64,000 bases of DNA from Ligula intestinalis (taxonomy: Eukaryota; Platyhelminthes; Cestoda; Diphyllobothriidea; Diphyllobothriidae). The DNA lies in NCBI GenBank assembly GCA_036362985.1, contig JAYGXS010000002.1, positions 7,357,305 through 7,421,304 on the forward strand. The letters are read 5' to 3'. A model generated the notes under the pieces. That model made no database searches. It saw only the letters and a program-made list of their open reading frames with translations, and had not been told where the DNA came from. A program made the position numbers and the translations under genes. Below are positions 43,701 through 53,579 of this stretch, piece after piece (positions within the stretch are counted from its first letter, which is position 1; the number at the start of each line of letters is the position of its first letter).

Positions 43701-46700
43701 TTTCCTCCTTCCTTCCCCCCTTCTCGAGCACAAGGACCTTTACACGTCCATCTCGCCATGCGAGTGGCGTAAAAACGATGAATTGATATCCAAGTACACG
43801 TATTAACCCTGTTCAACTGTACAATTTTCATTATCCGGCCTGATGAAGAGTTGCTGAAAACATATGTTTGCCAAATCGACTTTTCAAATTGAACTTGGAA
43901 ATATTAGCAAAACTTAAGTTGTTAAGTTGAGTGCAACTGTGGCTCACTGATTTAGCTACGGCAACCGGGTGTAGATCAACCAGCCAACTCAAGTTCTCTA
44001 TTCAGTGCCGACGAGGCAGCCAGTGTTCCTACCCCTAGCCAACCCAACCTTGTGGTCGCCTAAAAGATTTACAAAGGCTCTAGGACTCCCCTAATCCGAA
44101 AGGGAGCCGAGTGCGTGTGTTTACACCTCCGGTCACCTCGCATTGTCGTGACAGGTCAGAGACAGCTAACGACCAGGTGGCTCATTTCCAAGCCCTTCAC
44201 GCGACTAGACTATAATCTCCTAGATCGGGACGCCTTCACCCCCCACACACTATTCATTGCCTGTCTTCTTCGTCAGCCGACGGAACGAAGCTGGCATTGA
44301 GCCAACGTTCTCTCACTCTCCCACTGCGACCCTGAGGCATGTATGGGTCGCGCAGATTGAACTTACAACCAGCGTCTGACCTCGCTTGCAGTTCAGACTG
44401 CGTGCTAGTTCTCAACCGTGCCAAAAGTACACAGGCTAGTGACTCAAGTTGGTAAACAACATTCTTCGCATACAAATCAACTGACCGTTCTTTCCATTCT
44501 TTTCCCAAATGGGCGGCTGCTCCGATGAGCGATGGCTTAAGTAGCCGTAAGCCGCTGTACAGAATAGGAAAGGCCGCTGTATTTTTGGGCACAATGCTTA
44601 CCATCTTCTTAGCTCCCTTATTTTCAGCATTGCTGTAGCCACCGCAATGTGGTGGAAATTATGATATATTATAAAACCAAACACTTTTGAATAAATAACC
44701 AAGATAAAAAAAACACTCTTCAGCGAGTTGCAACAGCTATAAATATATCAAAATAAGTCATTTTTCATTGCGTACTGAGCTCTAAAAATGGTAAAGGTGT
44801 CCAAGACGGTCTTCCTTGGAGGTAAAATCTATATCTTATCAGTATATAATCTCCAATGTCTTCTATAATTTGAGTAAAGTTTGCTTCTTTCGCTAGAATG
44901 AATTGTTTAAACGCTGACAAACGTTGGTTGTCTTGTACACCAGCACAACACTTGAAATGTAGTGCTTAAAGGCGCCGAATATGACATTTTTTCGAAAATT
45001 TAGCCAAAGTTCATTTGGTTGTTTGAATAAATCGAAACCGCCCGTAATTATAAGTGGTCGCTACTGGCAGGAAGTGAAAATGTCTCCAAAAGCATCCTGC
45101 TGAACAGTCTTGCAAATTCGATGGCAGGAATATTCGCAATTATTACATCACCGGTTTCTTGGATAGACTCCCCATAGCCCACTGGGTAAATATTCTACGA
45201 AAAGGTGGGATACTACTCGTGTAAAACAGCTAGATATCACATTTCCTACTAAAAATTTCGTTTTTCCGCGCTCACTCCCCGAGCTACCCTGCATGCGGAC
45301 ATAAAACTGCAAGGACGTGCAGTTGTCAAACATTTTTCAAGAAACATACTGGGAATCCTCCTGAGGAATAGCAAGTGTTTAGAATTGCCGAACAAACAGG
45401 CTCCTGAGCGATACTGAGGAACATTATTAAGATAGAGCATCGTCCGGTGTTTATTTCGCGAGAAACATGGCCAGCTCTAGAGAACAATTTCGCACCCGAC
45501 TTCTCACACTTCGCCGTGACAACCGAGTTCAAAATGATATATTTAAAAGCTCCGGTTTTGGCATCATAGGCTGTGTATTCGACGGGATAAGTAGCTCTGT
45601 AGCTCAAACCCGATTTTTTATTATTTGTAAGCAGGAAGTTTAAAAGGCATGGTTCTGCTAACTGAGTAGTTCGCAAAACTTGAAACGCGATGAGTGTATT
45701 GAAAATTCTCGCAGTTACTAAATTTTATATGATAGTAGGGAAGTCGGAATGCACCGTCATAGCAATCGAGCAGTAGGAGTATTCATACAGCAATAGATGG
45801 AGAGGTGATGAAGGTAGCATGAATAAAACCCCAAGGGCTCTATGGGGACGTTTTTAGCTATTTATCTCTGTGGTAATATTGTATACGACTGTTGCATTTG
45901 ATGAATGACCGATAGGACCAAAACCCTGTCTAAAGTATTTGCCCACCTGTTAATGGCTATCATGCAGCAGGCCACTATTGCATGTTGAAATGCCTTAAAT
46001 TCGAACTCATCCATTTGGACACAAGTGACTAACTGACTTACCTAAAATTACCGGGTCTGCGCCGTTTTTTTATTCGGAAGCAGTTTGAGCCGAGATACCA
46101 CGACGGACATAGAGCACTTTTTGCTTATTTCAGCTGATGCCCAAGACGTAATTGCTCGGTTTGCGAAATCAAAAACACGATGTAATCATGAAACTTGACT
46201 TTAAAACTCAGCAAATGAGTACAATAAATCAGTTTTTTGAAAAATGAGTATAAAGTACGCGTCAGAATTCGCGCAAAATACCGACATATGCGAAAGATTG
46301 ATAATCATTCGCTAATCGGCATTTACTCAGTTGGTAATACTGATTACTGTGAATTCTATTTTGACGTTATTTCAGTTATGATAGGATGTCGGCTTTTTAA
46401 CAAGTTTATTTCTGACCGCTAACAAACCGTCGATACTGTAAAAAGTAACTACTTAAATAGTATGCTTATTTATCATTGAATTTGACTGTCTTTATAAATT
46501 AAAATATATTTTATGGAAAACATGCACAAAAAAAATTATTTATTGTACTCGTGTGGTAGTAAATTATGCCACCTTTAACTTTTACGCTTAAAGAAAGGGT
46601 ATGTTTCGGTTTTAGAAAGTTTCTCAATTGCCGAATAATTTTTTAAACTACTGACTGCTACATTAGAATTCAAGGTTTAAAAACTGCGCAATGTGTACAT

Positions 46701-49700
46701 CCTGCTTAAGGAGAAGTACGTTTTCGCCTACAGTTAGAGGAAGAAGTCACATATTTCACATAAAATGTTGCACTAGGTGCGGAACGTGCTTTATAGGCAG
46801 CATTAATAAATTAACCGATACGTTGTATTATGAATGAACACCTCACAATCGCAAAAAGCTCATGATTAGAAAAATTCTGAAACCGAAAGATACGGTTTCT
46901 ATGGGTATAATATTTGAAGAAGGTGCAATTGGCTACCAAACGAGTACAAGAAATACTCTTTCGTGTACTTTTTCCATTAACTATACTTAAATTTATCAAG
47001 GCAGACAAAATAAATTATAAAATGACATACTACTTGAGTAGCCAGTTTTTACAATAAATACATTTCGCTAGTGGTCAGAACGAAACTCGTTAAAAAGCCC
47101 GCATACTATTATGACTGAAATGACTTCATAATAGTTTACACGATAATCCGTATCGCAACTTGAGTCAGTGCCGACTAGCGAAAGTGTATCAAACTTTCGC
47201 ATATGTCGGCATGTTGCACGAATTTTGGCGCGTAATATACGTACATTGTCTATGAGAAGAGGCGCGCTCCCAGGCTTGGGAATTGATACAACGCAGTTGT
47301 TGTCCAACAAGAAAAACAGTGATGTGTTAGGATTGTGCGGAAGAGTGGTATCAGCGGGGGAGAAACGGTCATGACAAAGGTGGGGATGTTATACAACTCT
47401 AGTAAAGTCAGGAACAGGAAAGGGGAAAACAGTCAAGAGGGCTCGACTTTCGTTTACTAAGGTAAGCCCAGGGAGGCTGAAGACCGGTTTTAGGTGCATA
47501 CGCCGCTATCTCGTATCCATACGAATATTAAAGGAAGTTTCAAGGGCTGCGCGATTTGAAGCGTCGTCCAGCTGTTCTCTGGACGACAATTTTAGACTCG
47601 GCTACATGAGGACAAATTGGCAATCCAGCGGCTAGAATCTAATTTGCAGATTATTGGATAAACTGGTCATACTTTTGATATTCAAAGAGCAACGGGCTTA
47701 GGCCGAGGCACCTCAAAACTTGAACGACTCAAACCTGAGGCATGTTATTCAAATTCTAACCTTCTCAACAGGCACCCGGGCCTTCCAGAGTCGCATAAAG
47801 CCATGCGTCAGTCCGCGCACGGAAACCAGAACAAGACGGTCACATTAAATTTAAGCAATGTGAACGAAGATGGTCCCGCACTGAACCTACCCAAAGAGGA
47901 GGCAGGATGGTAAGCATCCACCACTGAGATGCGTAGTGCCAGCGGCCGTGAAATCCCACAACCCTCCGTCAAAAGGTCGAGACAACGAAAGAAGAAACAA
48001 AATCAATTCGTCCCAAGCCGACTGGTTCCGTCAGCCATTTCCAATTCCGATCGATTTTCCGCATTTAGCACTTTTAGAATGAAGAGTCGACCAAGCTTTT
48101 CGGAAAGTCAGCAAGAGAGTTCAAATATGTTCCAGCTAGCAGCTGTAGTTTCTCCGGTTTTTCTCTATGTGAACTCGTGACCAGTTATGAAGCCAGCATA
48201 GTGGGATGGGGACAACCAGAAAAACATTCGTTACATTTAACTGGTTGCCTGATAAAGTATCAGACCAACTGCCAAAAAATGACAACATGCTGGCTTCTTA
48301 TGAGAGGTCCCAGATAACTGTGCATTCGAACCTTGGTTAACGAGTTTAATCCGTTCCGGCATCGAAGTCATCATCTGAAATGCTCATCTCGCGAAACATA
48401 GCCAAGCAAAAGTTCAGTCAGTTCACGGACTGGTTGCAGGCGACGGAGTCCCCCAAAGCCCTAGGAAAAAGAGTTAACAGCGGCGGGCACAAGCGCTGAC
48501 GAATCTTTAAATGGGCGGCATTTCGTCAAGCGAAACAAATTTTCTGCGAATGGTTCGCTCGTTATCTGAAAAGCTCGTAGGTGGAGTTGCTCGTCAACTG
48601 AGGCTTCACTGTTGTTCAGTGTCATCTAGGCACAGACTAGGGTTTTTTCTGGTGAATTGGGTATTTAATGATTGCAGATAATGATTTTTGAAAGGGGAGG
48701 CCGTAGAAAATCGATGAATCATCCGGAGTAAATTCTGATCTCTGGTAATTTTACTACTGACAGTTTTCCCTCAGCATACATGCACCAATGTCCATATAAT
48801 GCCGGAAAGAAAGTGGCAGACTCACAACCCGCAATCTTTACAGTGCGGGAGACCCGAAATACTGATTTCGAAAAACGCACTTACGGGTTACTTCAGAGGA
48901 AAATGTTACAGGATAATACTGGGCAAGACTAAAGTTCAAATCATAAATTACCTGCTCTTAAACCCTTCAAACATTCCTGTATCGATTACAAACGGACGGA
49001 TATCAGTGACGGCGATTTTATCACCAACACCCAACCGTATTAGCTCCAGCCTCAGCGATTCGGCAAGAATTGATAAGGCCGCTTTGGAAGCACAGTAATC
49101 TGATAGTCCTAAGCACGGTATCTGGCCGGTGATTGAGGAAGTGAAGATAAAATGACCGTGAGGGGGCTCCTTCGATGTCATGGAAAGTGGCGGGGTTATC
49201 CTCAGAGGAACTGGAATTTGCAGGTGCGTTTCTTCCCAAGCAACTCCGAGCATCTCCGGAAGGAAAGCTTTAATGAGCTAAAAAATACAAAAATAAAATT
49301 AAAAGCTAACACCCTGGAAATACATTTAGCGCTTAGTGGGCTACAGTCAGTCGCAAGTGCCCATCAAAAGTTATCAAGATGACTATAAAGTCATGTAATT
49401 CGAATATAAACTAAAATGGTTCATCTTAAATTTGCGAAAATTCCCATTGTAAAATTCAGAAGATGAATTGGCGAACATACGTTTGTTTTCGATAATTCTC
49501 ATCAGGCCTTTGCATTTATAGGGTAATTAAGTAATTAGTCGCACGAGTCAGCGTTTGTCTAAAAGAGTCCGAGAACACATCCCAGCATGGTTAGGAAAGG
49601 GTCAACTAAAGGGTATTAACAGTTCCATTCTAGCGCATCTGGTAGACTCTGACCATCGCGTGGATGCCAAAGAGGCCTTCCGAGTTATCTACAAAGTACC

Positions 49701-52700
49701 CTCAAGCTACTCAAAATTTCTTGGACAGCGTCTCTTGGCTACGGCCGAAGCGGCCACAATCAGGCTACGCCGACCCATCCTTTGCGCCCAACAGAATTTC
49801 GTCGCGGCACCACAGTTACCATGGTCAAAAGCTGCTAATCCAACAGCCAGCGGCTTAACACCTCAACCGACTACCAGCTCCCCCTAACGCGGATCAAATG
49901 TTAACCCCGTTTTGACCCCCCACTCCCCCGCCCCTGACAACCATCCTTCCTTTTTTTACGAACCCGCATAGTCCATTTACTTAATTACCCTATAAATGTA
50001 AAGGCCTGATGAGAATTATCGAAAACAAATGTATGTTCGCCAATTCATCTTCTAAAATGGTTCAGCAAATAGTTGAAGCAGTGGTTTGGAATGCCTCCCA
50101 GACTTCAGAGAAAACACAAATTAAAGTCACGTGGTCTGTTACATGAGAAGGCCAGTTTGAAAACTGGAAATGTCCATTTACTTGGCCAAACTCTCAGTTT
50201 TGTTTCCAATTTAACCACCGAGGACATATTGAAGGGCAACAGTGTGGATTTTGATGGACACGTAGAAATTTAATAGGCCTTACATATAAATTGTGGCTCA
50301 ATTTTACCTGATCGCCCGCTTCCTCCCATATTTCACTTTCATCATGTTGATTAAACTAACTTACCTCTAGGCAACTACTTTGATTTTAAAATATTTACTT
50401 CCCTTAAATTTTGGTCACGATTTTATGACGTACTGTACTTTGTCGCTTCCTAGATACCCCAGTCTCCTTTTTTTGGTTAGGAGTCAAGGGGTCATGCTGC
50501 CGTAGGAGCCACAAGACTTTTGAGTACAGCATGAACTCGCCAGTTCGAGCAAGCAGTAACACATTTTTGCATGCGAATAAAACGATAATTCGGTGCCGCA
50601 ACGTTGAAAAAACCAGTTGCTATTACAGCGGAACCTCGGCTAATGAGTTTAATCAGTTCTGCCATCAAGCTGGTCAAGTAGAATACTCCTCTTGCGAAAC
50701 ACAGCCAATCAAATTGCACCAGTTCACTGATTGGCCGCAGACGACTGCCTTGGGATTAGAACTCTACACCGGAAGCAGGAACATACACGTACTAACAACT
50801 CGTCAACGGAGTGGAAGCTCTTCAATCGAAATAAAGTTTCTGCTAGTGGCTCGCTCGTTACCCGAAGTGTTCGTAGATGGGGCTGCTCTTCATCCGAGGC
50901 TCAAAAGTACATCCTTACGCATTCATGCACGACTGATCCCTCTTAACTGAAGCGGATTTCAGAAGAAGAGGATGCGATCACTGGAAGAAGAGTTTCATTT
51001 GCCTGACGTTTCGGATTCCGTCGGGAATCCTTAATAATAGGAGATGGTAACATAGTCACAGTCATGCACAGATAGGATTTCAAGGATTTTTGGCTAAGCC
51101 GCACAAATTAGTACAAGCCAAAAACCACAACATAATTTATCCATCTTCTCTTAAGCCGAACAGGCAGTGACGGTCAAATTATGTCAAATGTTCTAGCAAC
51201 AACCATGTCACCAGTCTATATATGGAAGATTGCACCACCTAAAGGATGGAGCGTTTAGAGCCGGGGTCGGCAACCAATGGCTCGCGAGCCATATATGCCT
51301 CTTTTGATGATCGCATATGGCTCTTTCAGAAACTTCAGGTTTTATGATTTCGGTTACTCTTTGGGGGTCTTAGTAGTGGGTTGAACTCAGATAATTACAA
51401 ACATCAGGCCAAATCATTTTAAAATATGCTATATGGCTCTTTCTGAAGTATATTTCCAAGTATCTGCTTTCTTGATTCTCTGAGTTAAAAAGGTTGCCGA
51501 CCCCTGCCCTAGAGGATAGAACTGGTGAAATTGGCACACATGTGGGACAACCAAACAAAACAAAAAACGATTAGAATTCAGTTTATGGCAAACAATTGTT
51601 TTCAGCAACTCTTAATCAGACCAAAAATTTGCAAGAGAAATAAACGTTGTACATAAAAATTAAAGTTTGAATAGTTAGAAAAATCAATAACTATCTAACA
51701 CGGGCACTGATTGGCCAACGCGGACTATGTCAGTTTGTGCATGTAGGCCATGTCAGCGTGGTGGTTGGGGGATTTTCGCTAGTTGGTAGGGGCGAAATCC
51801 TACCGCCACCTGGTGTCGGTTTAGGCCATGGAAGGGACAGAGCTTGTTTCAGAGTCTTCTGACAACACAGAACTGGATTTGCTAGCCTTATAGCTACTGC
51901 TTCAGCTGTTGCAAGCATCCATTGGCGTAGGCCTTTGGAAAAATTAGATCGTGTCTTGTAGACTACCTGAAAGGCTTCGTTAGTATCGACCCGATGGTTC
52001 GTATCAACAAGATGTGCGAGAATAGCACTCGAAATCGATCTAGTTCCACCTTTACTTAGCGAGGTCGGTATGTGCTCACGTACCCTCTTTTCGAGATGCC
52101 TCGTTGTACGGCCGATGTATCCCGCTCCACAGGAGCAAGTGAAAGAGTAAATGCACATTGATGTGGCCTTCAAAGGGAGTCGGTCCTTACCTCCCAATCG
52201 TAGGAGGAAAGATTTCGTGAAGAGCACCCGTAAGTTCGCCGCTGGGAAAGCATTTGCGATTGCAGTCCTCAAGCGTTATCTGACCAGCTTGCTGGTTGCA
52301 TCGCCTAAGAAAGGCAGTCTTATGAACACGGCTTTCTTTTCTGCAGTTACGGTGACAGGCATTTTTGGCGCGTTCGCTAATATTTCTACGAATGAACCTT
52401 TCCGGGAATTCATTTTCAATTAGTGTTTGCTGCAGCTGTTGGAGTTCTGCTTCGACAGTTTCAGGAGAACAAATCTGTCGTATTCTAGCTGCTAATCCCT
52501 GGACCAGATTTCGTTTTATATTGACGGGGACAAAACTGTGGAAATTAGTGTATTGTCCTGTCCAGGTTTTCTTTCGGAAAACCCTGCGTAGGATAGATCC
52601 ATCCTCTTGTCTTCGCAGAAGGACATCAAGGAACGCAATTTCATCGTCCACTTCAGTCTCAGCAGAAAACTTGAGCGATGGGTGAGCGCTGTTAAACTTC

Positions 52701-53547
52701 GCGACCAAAACGTCAATGTCAGCGTTATAGTCTGTCCAACAGAAGATATCATCTACATATTGACCGTAGAATGCAAGGTAATTGATGGTGTTCCCTAGAC
52801 TTGTTTTCTCGATCTTGCCCGTAAAGACATTTGCAAGAAACGGCCCAAGTGGTGAGCGCATCGCCACAATGGGGTCAACTCAACTCAAAAACTAAAGCAC
52901 ACATAAAAAAACGCTTTCAGTACGGGTTGCAAACGAGAGAATTGAACCAACAGCAACGCAAGAATACCAAAGTATCCGAGCGGCTGAAAATTCTACATTG
53001 TGCGTGCAGCTTTAGCCATACAAATTTGATGGTTATTACCAAAACAAAAATTAAATTAAATGTCCAAAACTTGCATAGAAGGCAGCAAAGAAGTTGACTT
53101 TAAAGACACGTTCAGTATCCTCTCCAGTCAGATCTAACAGGTATTTTCCATTTACAATTCCAGCATTGCTAATAACCATCGTCGCCCGGCCACAAGTCAT
53201 GTGGAGTTTGGATGCACATTCACGAATATCTTCAGGGGAGCTGCGAAAATTTCTTGAATCAAAATGATATCTTACCTCAGATCGATGTGTTCCAGGTGCA
53301 TTCTAACCTTACTGGCTTGAAACACCAGTTTCGCGGTCTCCTTCAGACTGTCCACATTCTTGTCCCATCCGATCATGTTGTCGCAGTGTTTTGAGAGTTC
53401 GACCGAAAGGAGCCTGCCCAGACCACTTCCTGCACCCGTGACTAGAATTACTTCGTTACGTAGGTCTTTCAGCTGCTTCGGAAGGTTACAGATCAGGAGC
53501 CAGAACAAAAGTGAACATAACGCTATGCCCAATAGCACGACAATCAT
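40733..53547 (-). CDS. SDR gene 2: paralogue of SDR gene 1, 4 exons seen, last exon not located
   Basis: Short-chain dehydrogenase/reductase, SDR16C-like, minus strand. Exons: 53547-53276, 53240-53075, 49277-48952, 40858-40733. Exons 2-4 are 166, 326 and 126 bp, identical to SDR gene 1, with the same phases. N-terminal membrane helix, cofactor TGAGSGLG, catalytic YCASK and tetrad Asn (FKVN) conserved; the usual NNAG reads SNAG here. The same insert of about 30 residues precedes GHFIF. Intron 1 is 35 bp. Intron 2 begins GCAAGT, a GC donor, at the exact position where gene 1 has GTAAGT. Introns 2 and 3 (3.8 and 8.1 kb) are packed with transposons. Exon 4 ends at GTAAGC after MAIFPMIK, so a terminal exon of about 90 bp is expected below 40733 but I could not find it. 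The ATG at 53547 follows an in-frame GTG. Confidence 0.85.
41471..41910 (+). mobile_element. Long-TIR family T, left end plus interior, in intron 3 of SDR gene 2? (just 5' of exon 4)
   Basis: GTTAAGGCTAAGTCGGTTAA, CTTGGGAAGGCCAGAGTAGAAGG, TTTATTGTGTGCAC, then the interior GGTTTTGACTTCGGAGCACGCG..GTCTGGCGGCCGAGGG, matching 28775-28975, and GTTGAACAATGACGCCAGAC matching 30813. Includes a (GT)n run at 41743-41758. It lies between exons 3 and 4 of SDR gene 2. Confidence 0.6.
42105..42176 (-). repeat. tRNA-derived SINE head
   Basis: Minus strand: GTAGCCTAGTGGTTAGGGC (A box), CTCTAATAAG (anticodon-arm-like), GCGGGTTCGAAACTC (B box), continuing into a non-tRNA body. The D-arm and T-arm are well kept, but an intact acceptor stem is not visible. 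Confidence 0.65.
42980..43055 (+). repeat. tRNA-like SINE remnant
   Basis: GGCCAGTGATTAAAGTGCTAGAC and a B-box-like GACTTCGAGTCTC near 43028. The flank GTGCAGCTGTGG.TCA.TGA at about 42864 recurs near 43931, so a larger repeat contains it. Confidence 0.45.
43203..43239 (-). ncRNA. Hammerhead motif with mutated GAA box
   Basis: Minus strand: GGC, CTGATGA, helix II region, then AAA where the intact copy has GAA (G12 changed), helix III partly open. G12 is a catalytic base, so this copy is predicted inactive. Confidence 0.5.
43837..43872 (+). ncRNA. Hammerhead ribozyme motif, intact core
   Basis: GGC, CTGATGA, AG-AGTTG-CT (2-bp helix II), GAA, helix III AACA/TGTT (2-nt loop, or 3 bp with a 4-nt loop), cleavage nucleotide T43869, GCC pairing with the first GGC. 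Predicted type I minimal hammerhead; cleavage expected after 43869. Confidence 0.65.
43900..46250. other. Intron 3 of SDR gene 2, no gene recognised
   Basis: Frames of 116 codons on the minus strand (44604-44254, 45676-45326) show no domain. Confidence 0.35.
46257..47245. mobile_element. Large fold-back element (family F, copy 2), arms about 365 bp
   Basis: Arm 46257-46625 is inverted at 46880-47245, roughly 70% alike (for example GACATATGCGAAAG, TTATTTCTGACC, GTACTCGT(G/T)TGGTAG). The arms match those at 37556-38532 (TTTGACTGTCTTTATAAATTAAAATAT). Older than copy 1. It sits in intron 3 of SDR gene 2. Confidence 0.75.
47250..48320. other. Intron 3 of SDR gene 2, no gene recognised
   Basis: An 83-codon frame (47929-48180) has biased composition only. 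Confidence 0.35.
48323..48611. mobile_element. Tigger/pogo-like MITE, copy 1 (289 bp)
   Basis: Terminal repeats CATTCGAACCTTGGTTAACG and complement of CAGTGAAGCCTCAGTTGACG. CCTTGGTTAACG-type ends starting CAGTG are typical of Tigger elements. The interior matches copy 2 at 50626-50907 (CGCGAAACATAGCCAA against TGCGAAACACAGCCAA). No open reading frame. Confidence 0.6.
49470..49508 (-). ncRNA. Hammerhead ribozyme motif, intact core
   Basis: Minus strand: GGC, CTGATGA, GA-ATTA-TC helix II, GAA, helix III AACA/TGTT, cleavage C at 49473, GCC. All core bases are present. It has the same orientation as the SDR gene 2 pre-mRNA, so it could cut the intron if active. Confidence 0.7.
50003..50041 (+). 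ncRNA. Hammerhead ribozyme motif, intact core
   Basis: GGC 50003-50005, CTGATGA 50006-50012, helix II G13-C20/A14-T19 with ATTA loop, GAA 50021-50023, helix III AACA (50024-50027) with TGTT (50034-50037), cleavage nucleotide C50038, GCC 50039-50041 pairing with GGC. Minimal type I form as known from PLE terminal repeats. Confidence 0.72.
50626..50907. mobile_element. Tigger/pogo-like MITE, copy 2 (282 bp) with TA target-site duplication
   Basis: Starts CAGCGGAACCTCGGCTAATG and ends with CATCCGAGGCTCAAAAG; flanked by TA on both sides (50624-50625, 50908-50909), the hallmark of Tc1/mariner/Tigger insertion. Non-coding. Confidence 0.62.
50950..51075 (-). repeat. Hairpin module H, copy 3
   Basis: GATGCGATCACTGGAAGAAG, TTGCCTGACGTTTCGGATTCC, GGGAATCCTTAATAATAGG; the same order as 27601-27700. 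The stem is conserved with a compensating-type change in the loop. Confidence 0.6.
51261..51506 (+). mobile_element. Complete hAT MITE (246 bp)
   Basis: Left terminus CGGGGTCGGCAACC and right terminus GGTTGCCGACCCCTG are inverted repeats. The flanks GTTTAGAG (51253-51260) and CCCTAGAG (51507-51514) agree at five of eight bases and resemble the 8-bp hAT target consensus with CTAGAG. The sub-terminal GGCTCGCGAGCC is palindromic. It has no ORF. Related ends at 26171 and 6651. Confidence 0.75.
51587..51622 (-). ncRNA. Hammerhead motif with G8 mutation
   Basis: Minus strand: GGT, CTGATTA (G8 to T), helix II AG/CT, GAA, AACA/TGTT, T, GCC. G8 is the general acid position, so predicted inactive. Confidence 0.5.
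51587..52867 (-). mobile_element. Penelope-like element: RT C-terminal half, GIY-YIG domain and 3' terminal repeat
   Basis: Frame 52867-52187: MRSPLGPFLANVF (RT motif), YGQYVDDIFC (catalytic box), DDEIAFLDVLLRR, then the RT thumb. A frameshift near 52272 leads to frame 52272-51730 with CIYSFTCSCGAGYIGRTTRH (GIY-YIG), KRVREHIPTS, ILAHLVDTNHRVD, LATAEAVAIRLANP. A mutated hammerhead follows at 51622-51587. The N-terminal RT part (as at 63299-63900) is absent, so it is 5'-truncated in SDR gene 2 intron 2, same strand as the gene. One visible frameshift only, the best-kept PLE body here. Confidence 0.88.
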
Positions 53548-53579
53548 TGCCACTGATTAGTCGTTTACTTCTTGTGAAA

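Larger units (their letters stand above)
43190..43890. mobile_element. PLE remnant flanked by inverted terminal repeats
   Basis: 43190-43470 and 43600-43890 are inverted copies (CATATGTTTT.., TACACGTCCATCTCGCCATG and so on). Between and partly inside them is PLE C-terminal sequence on the minus strand (ALATAEAVAIRPANPALCCQKT near 43605-43540). Each outer end bears a hammerhead motif, so both strands of this unit carry one. Confidence 0.75.
49459..50050 (+). mobile_element. PLE C-terminal remnant flanked by inverted hammerhead-bearing repeats
   Basis: Frame 49555-49887 encodes SKRVREHIPAWLGKGQLK, NSSILAHLVDSDHRVD, QRLLATAEAATIRLRRP, the region just after GIY-YIG. 49459-49535 and 49977-50050 are nearly perfect inverted repeats carrying the hammerhead motif on opposite strands. 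The RT half is gone. It lies in intron 2 of SDR gene 2, antisense to the gene. Confidence 0.82.

Noticed and set aside
44254..44604. 116-codon minus-strand frame in SDR gene 2 intron 3
   Set aside because: No domain or homologous copy recognised; could be chance.
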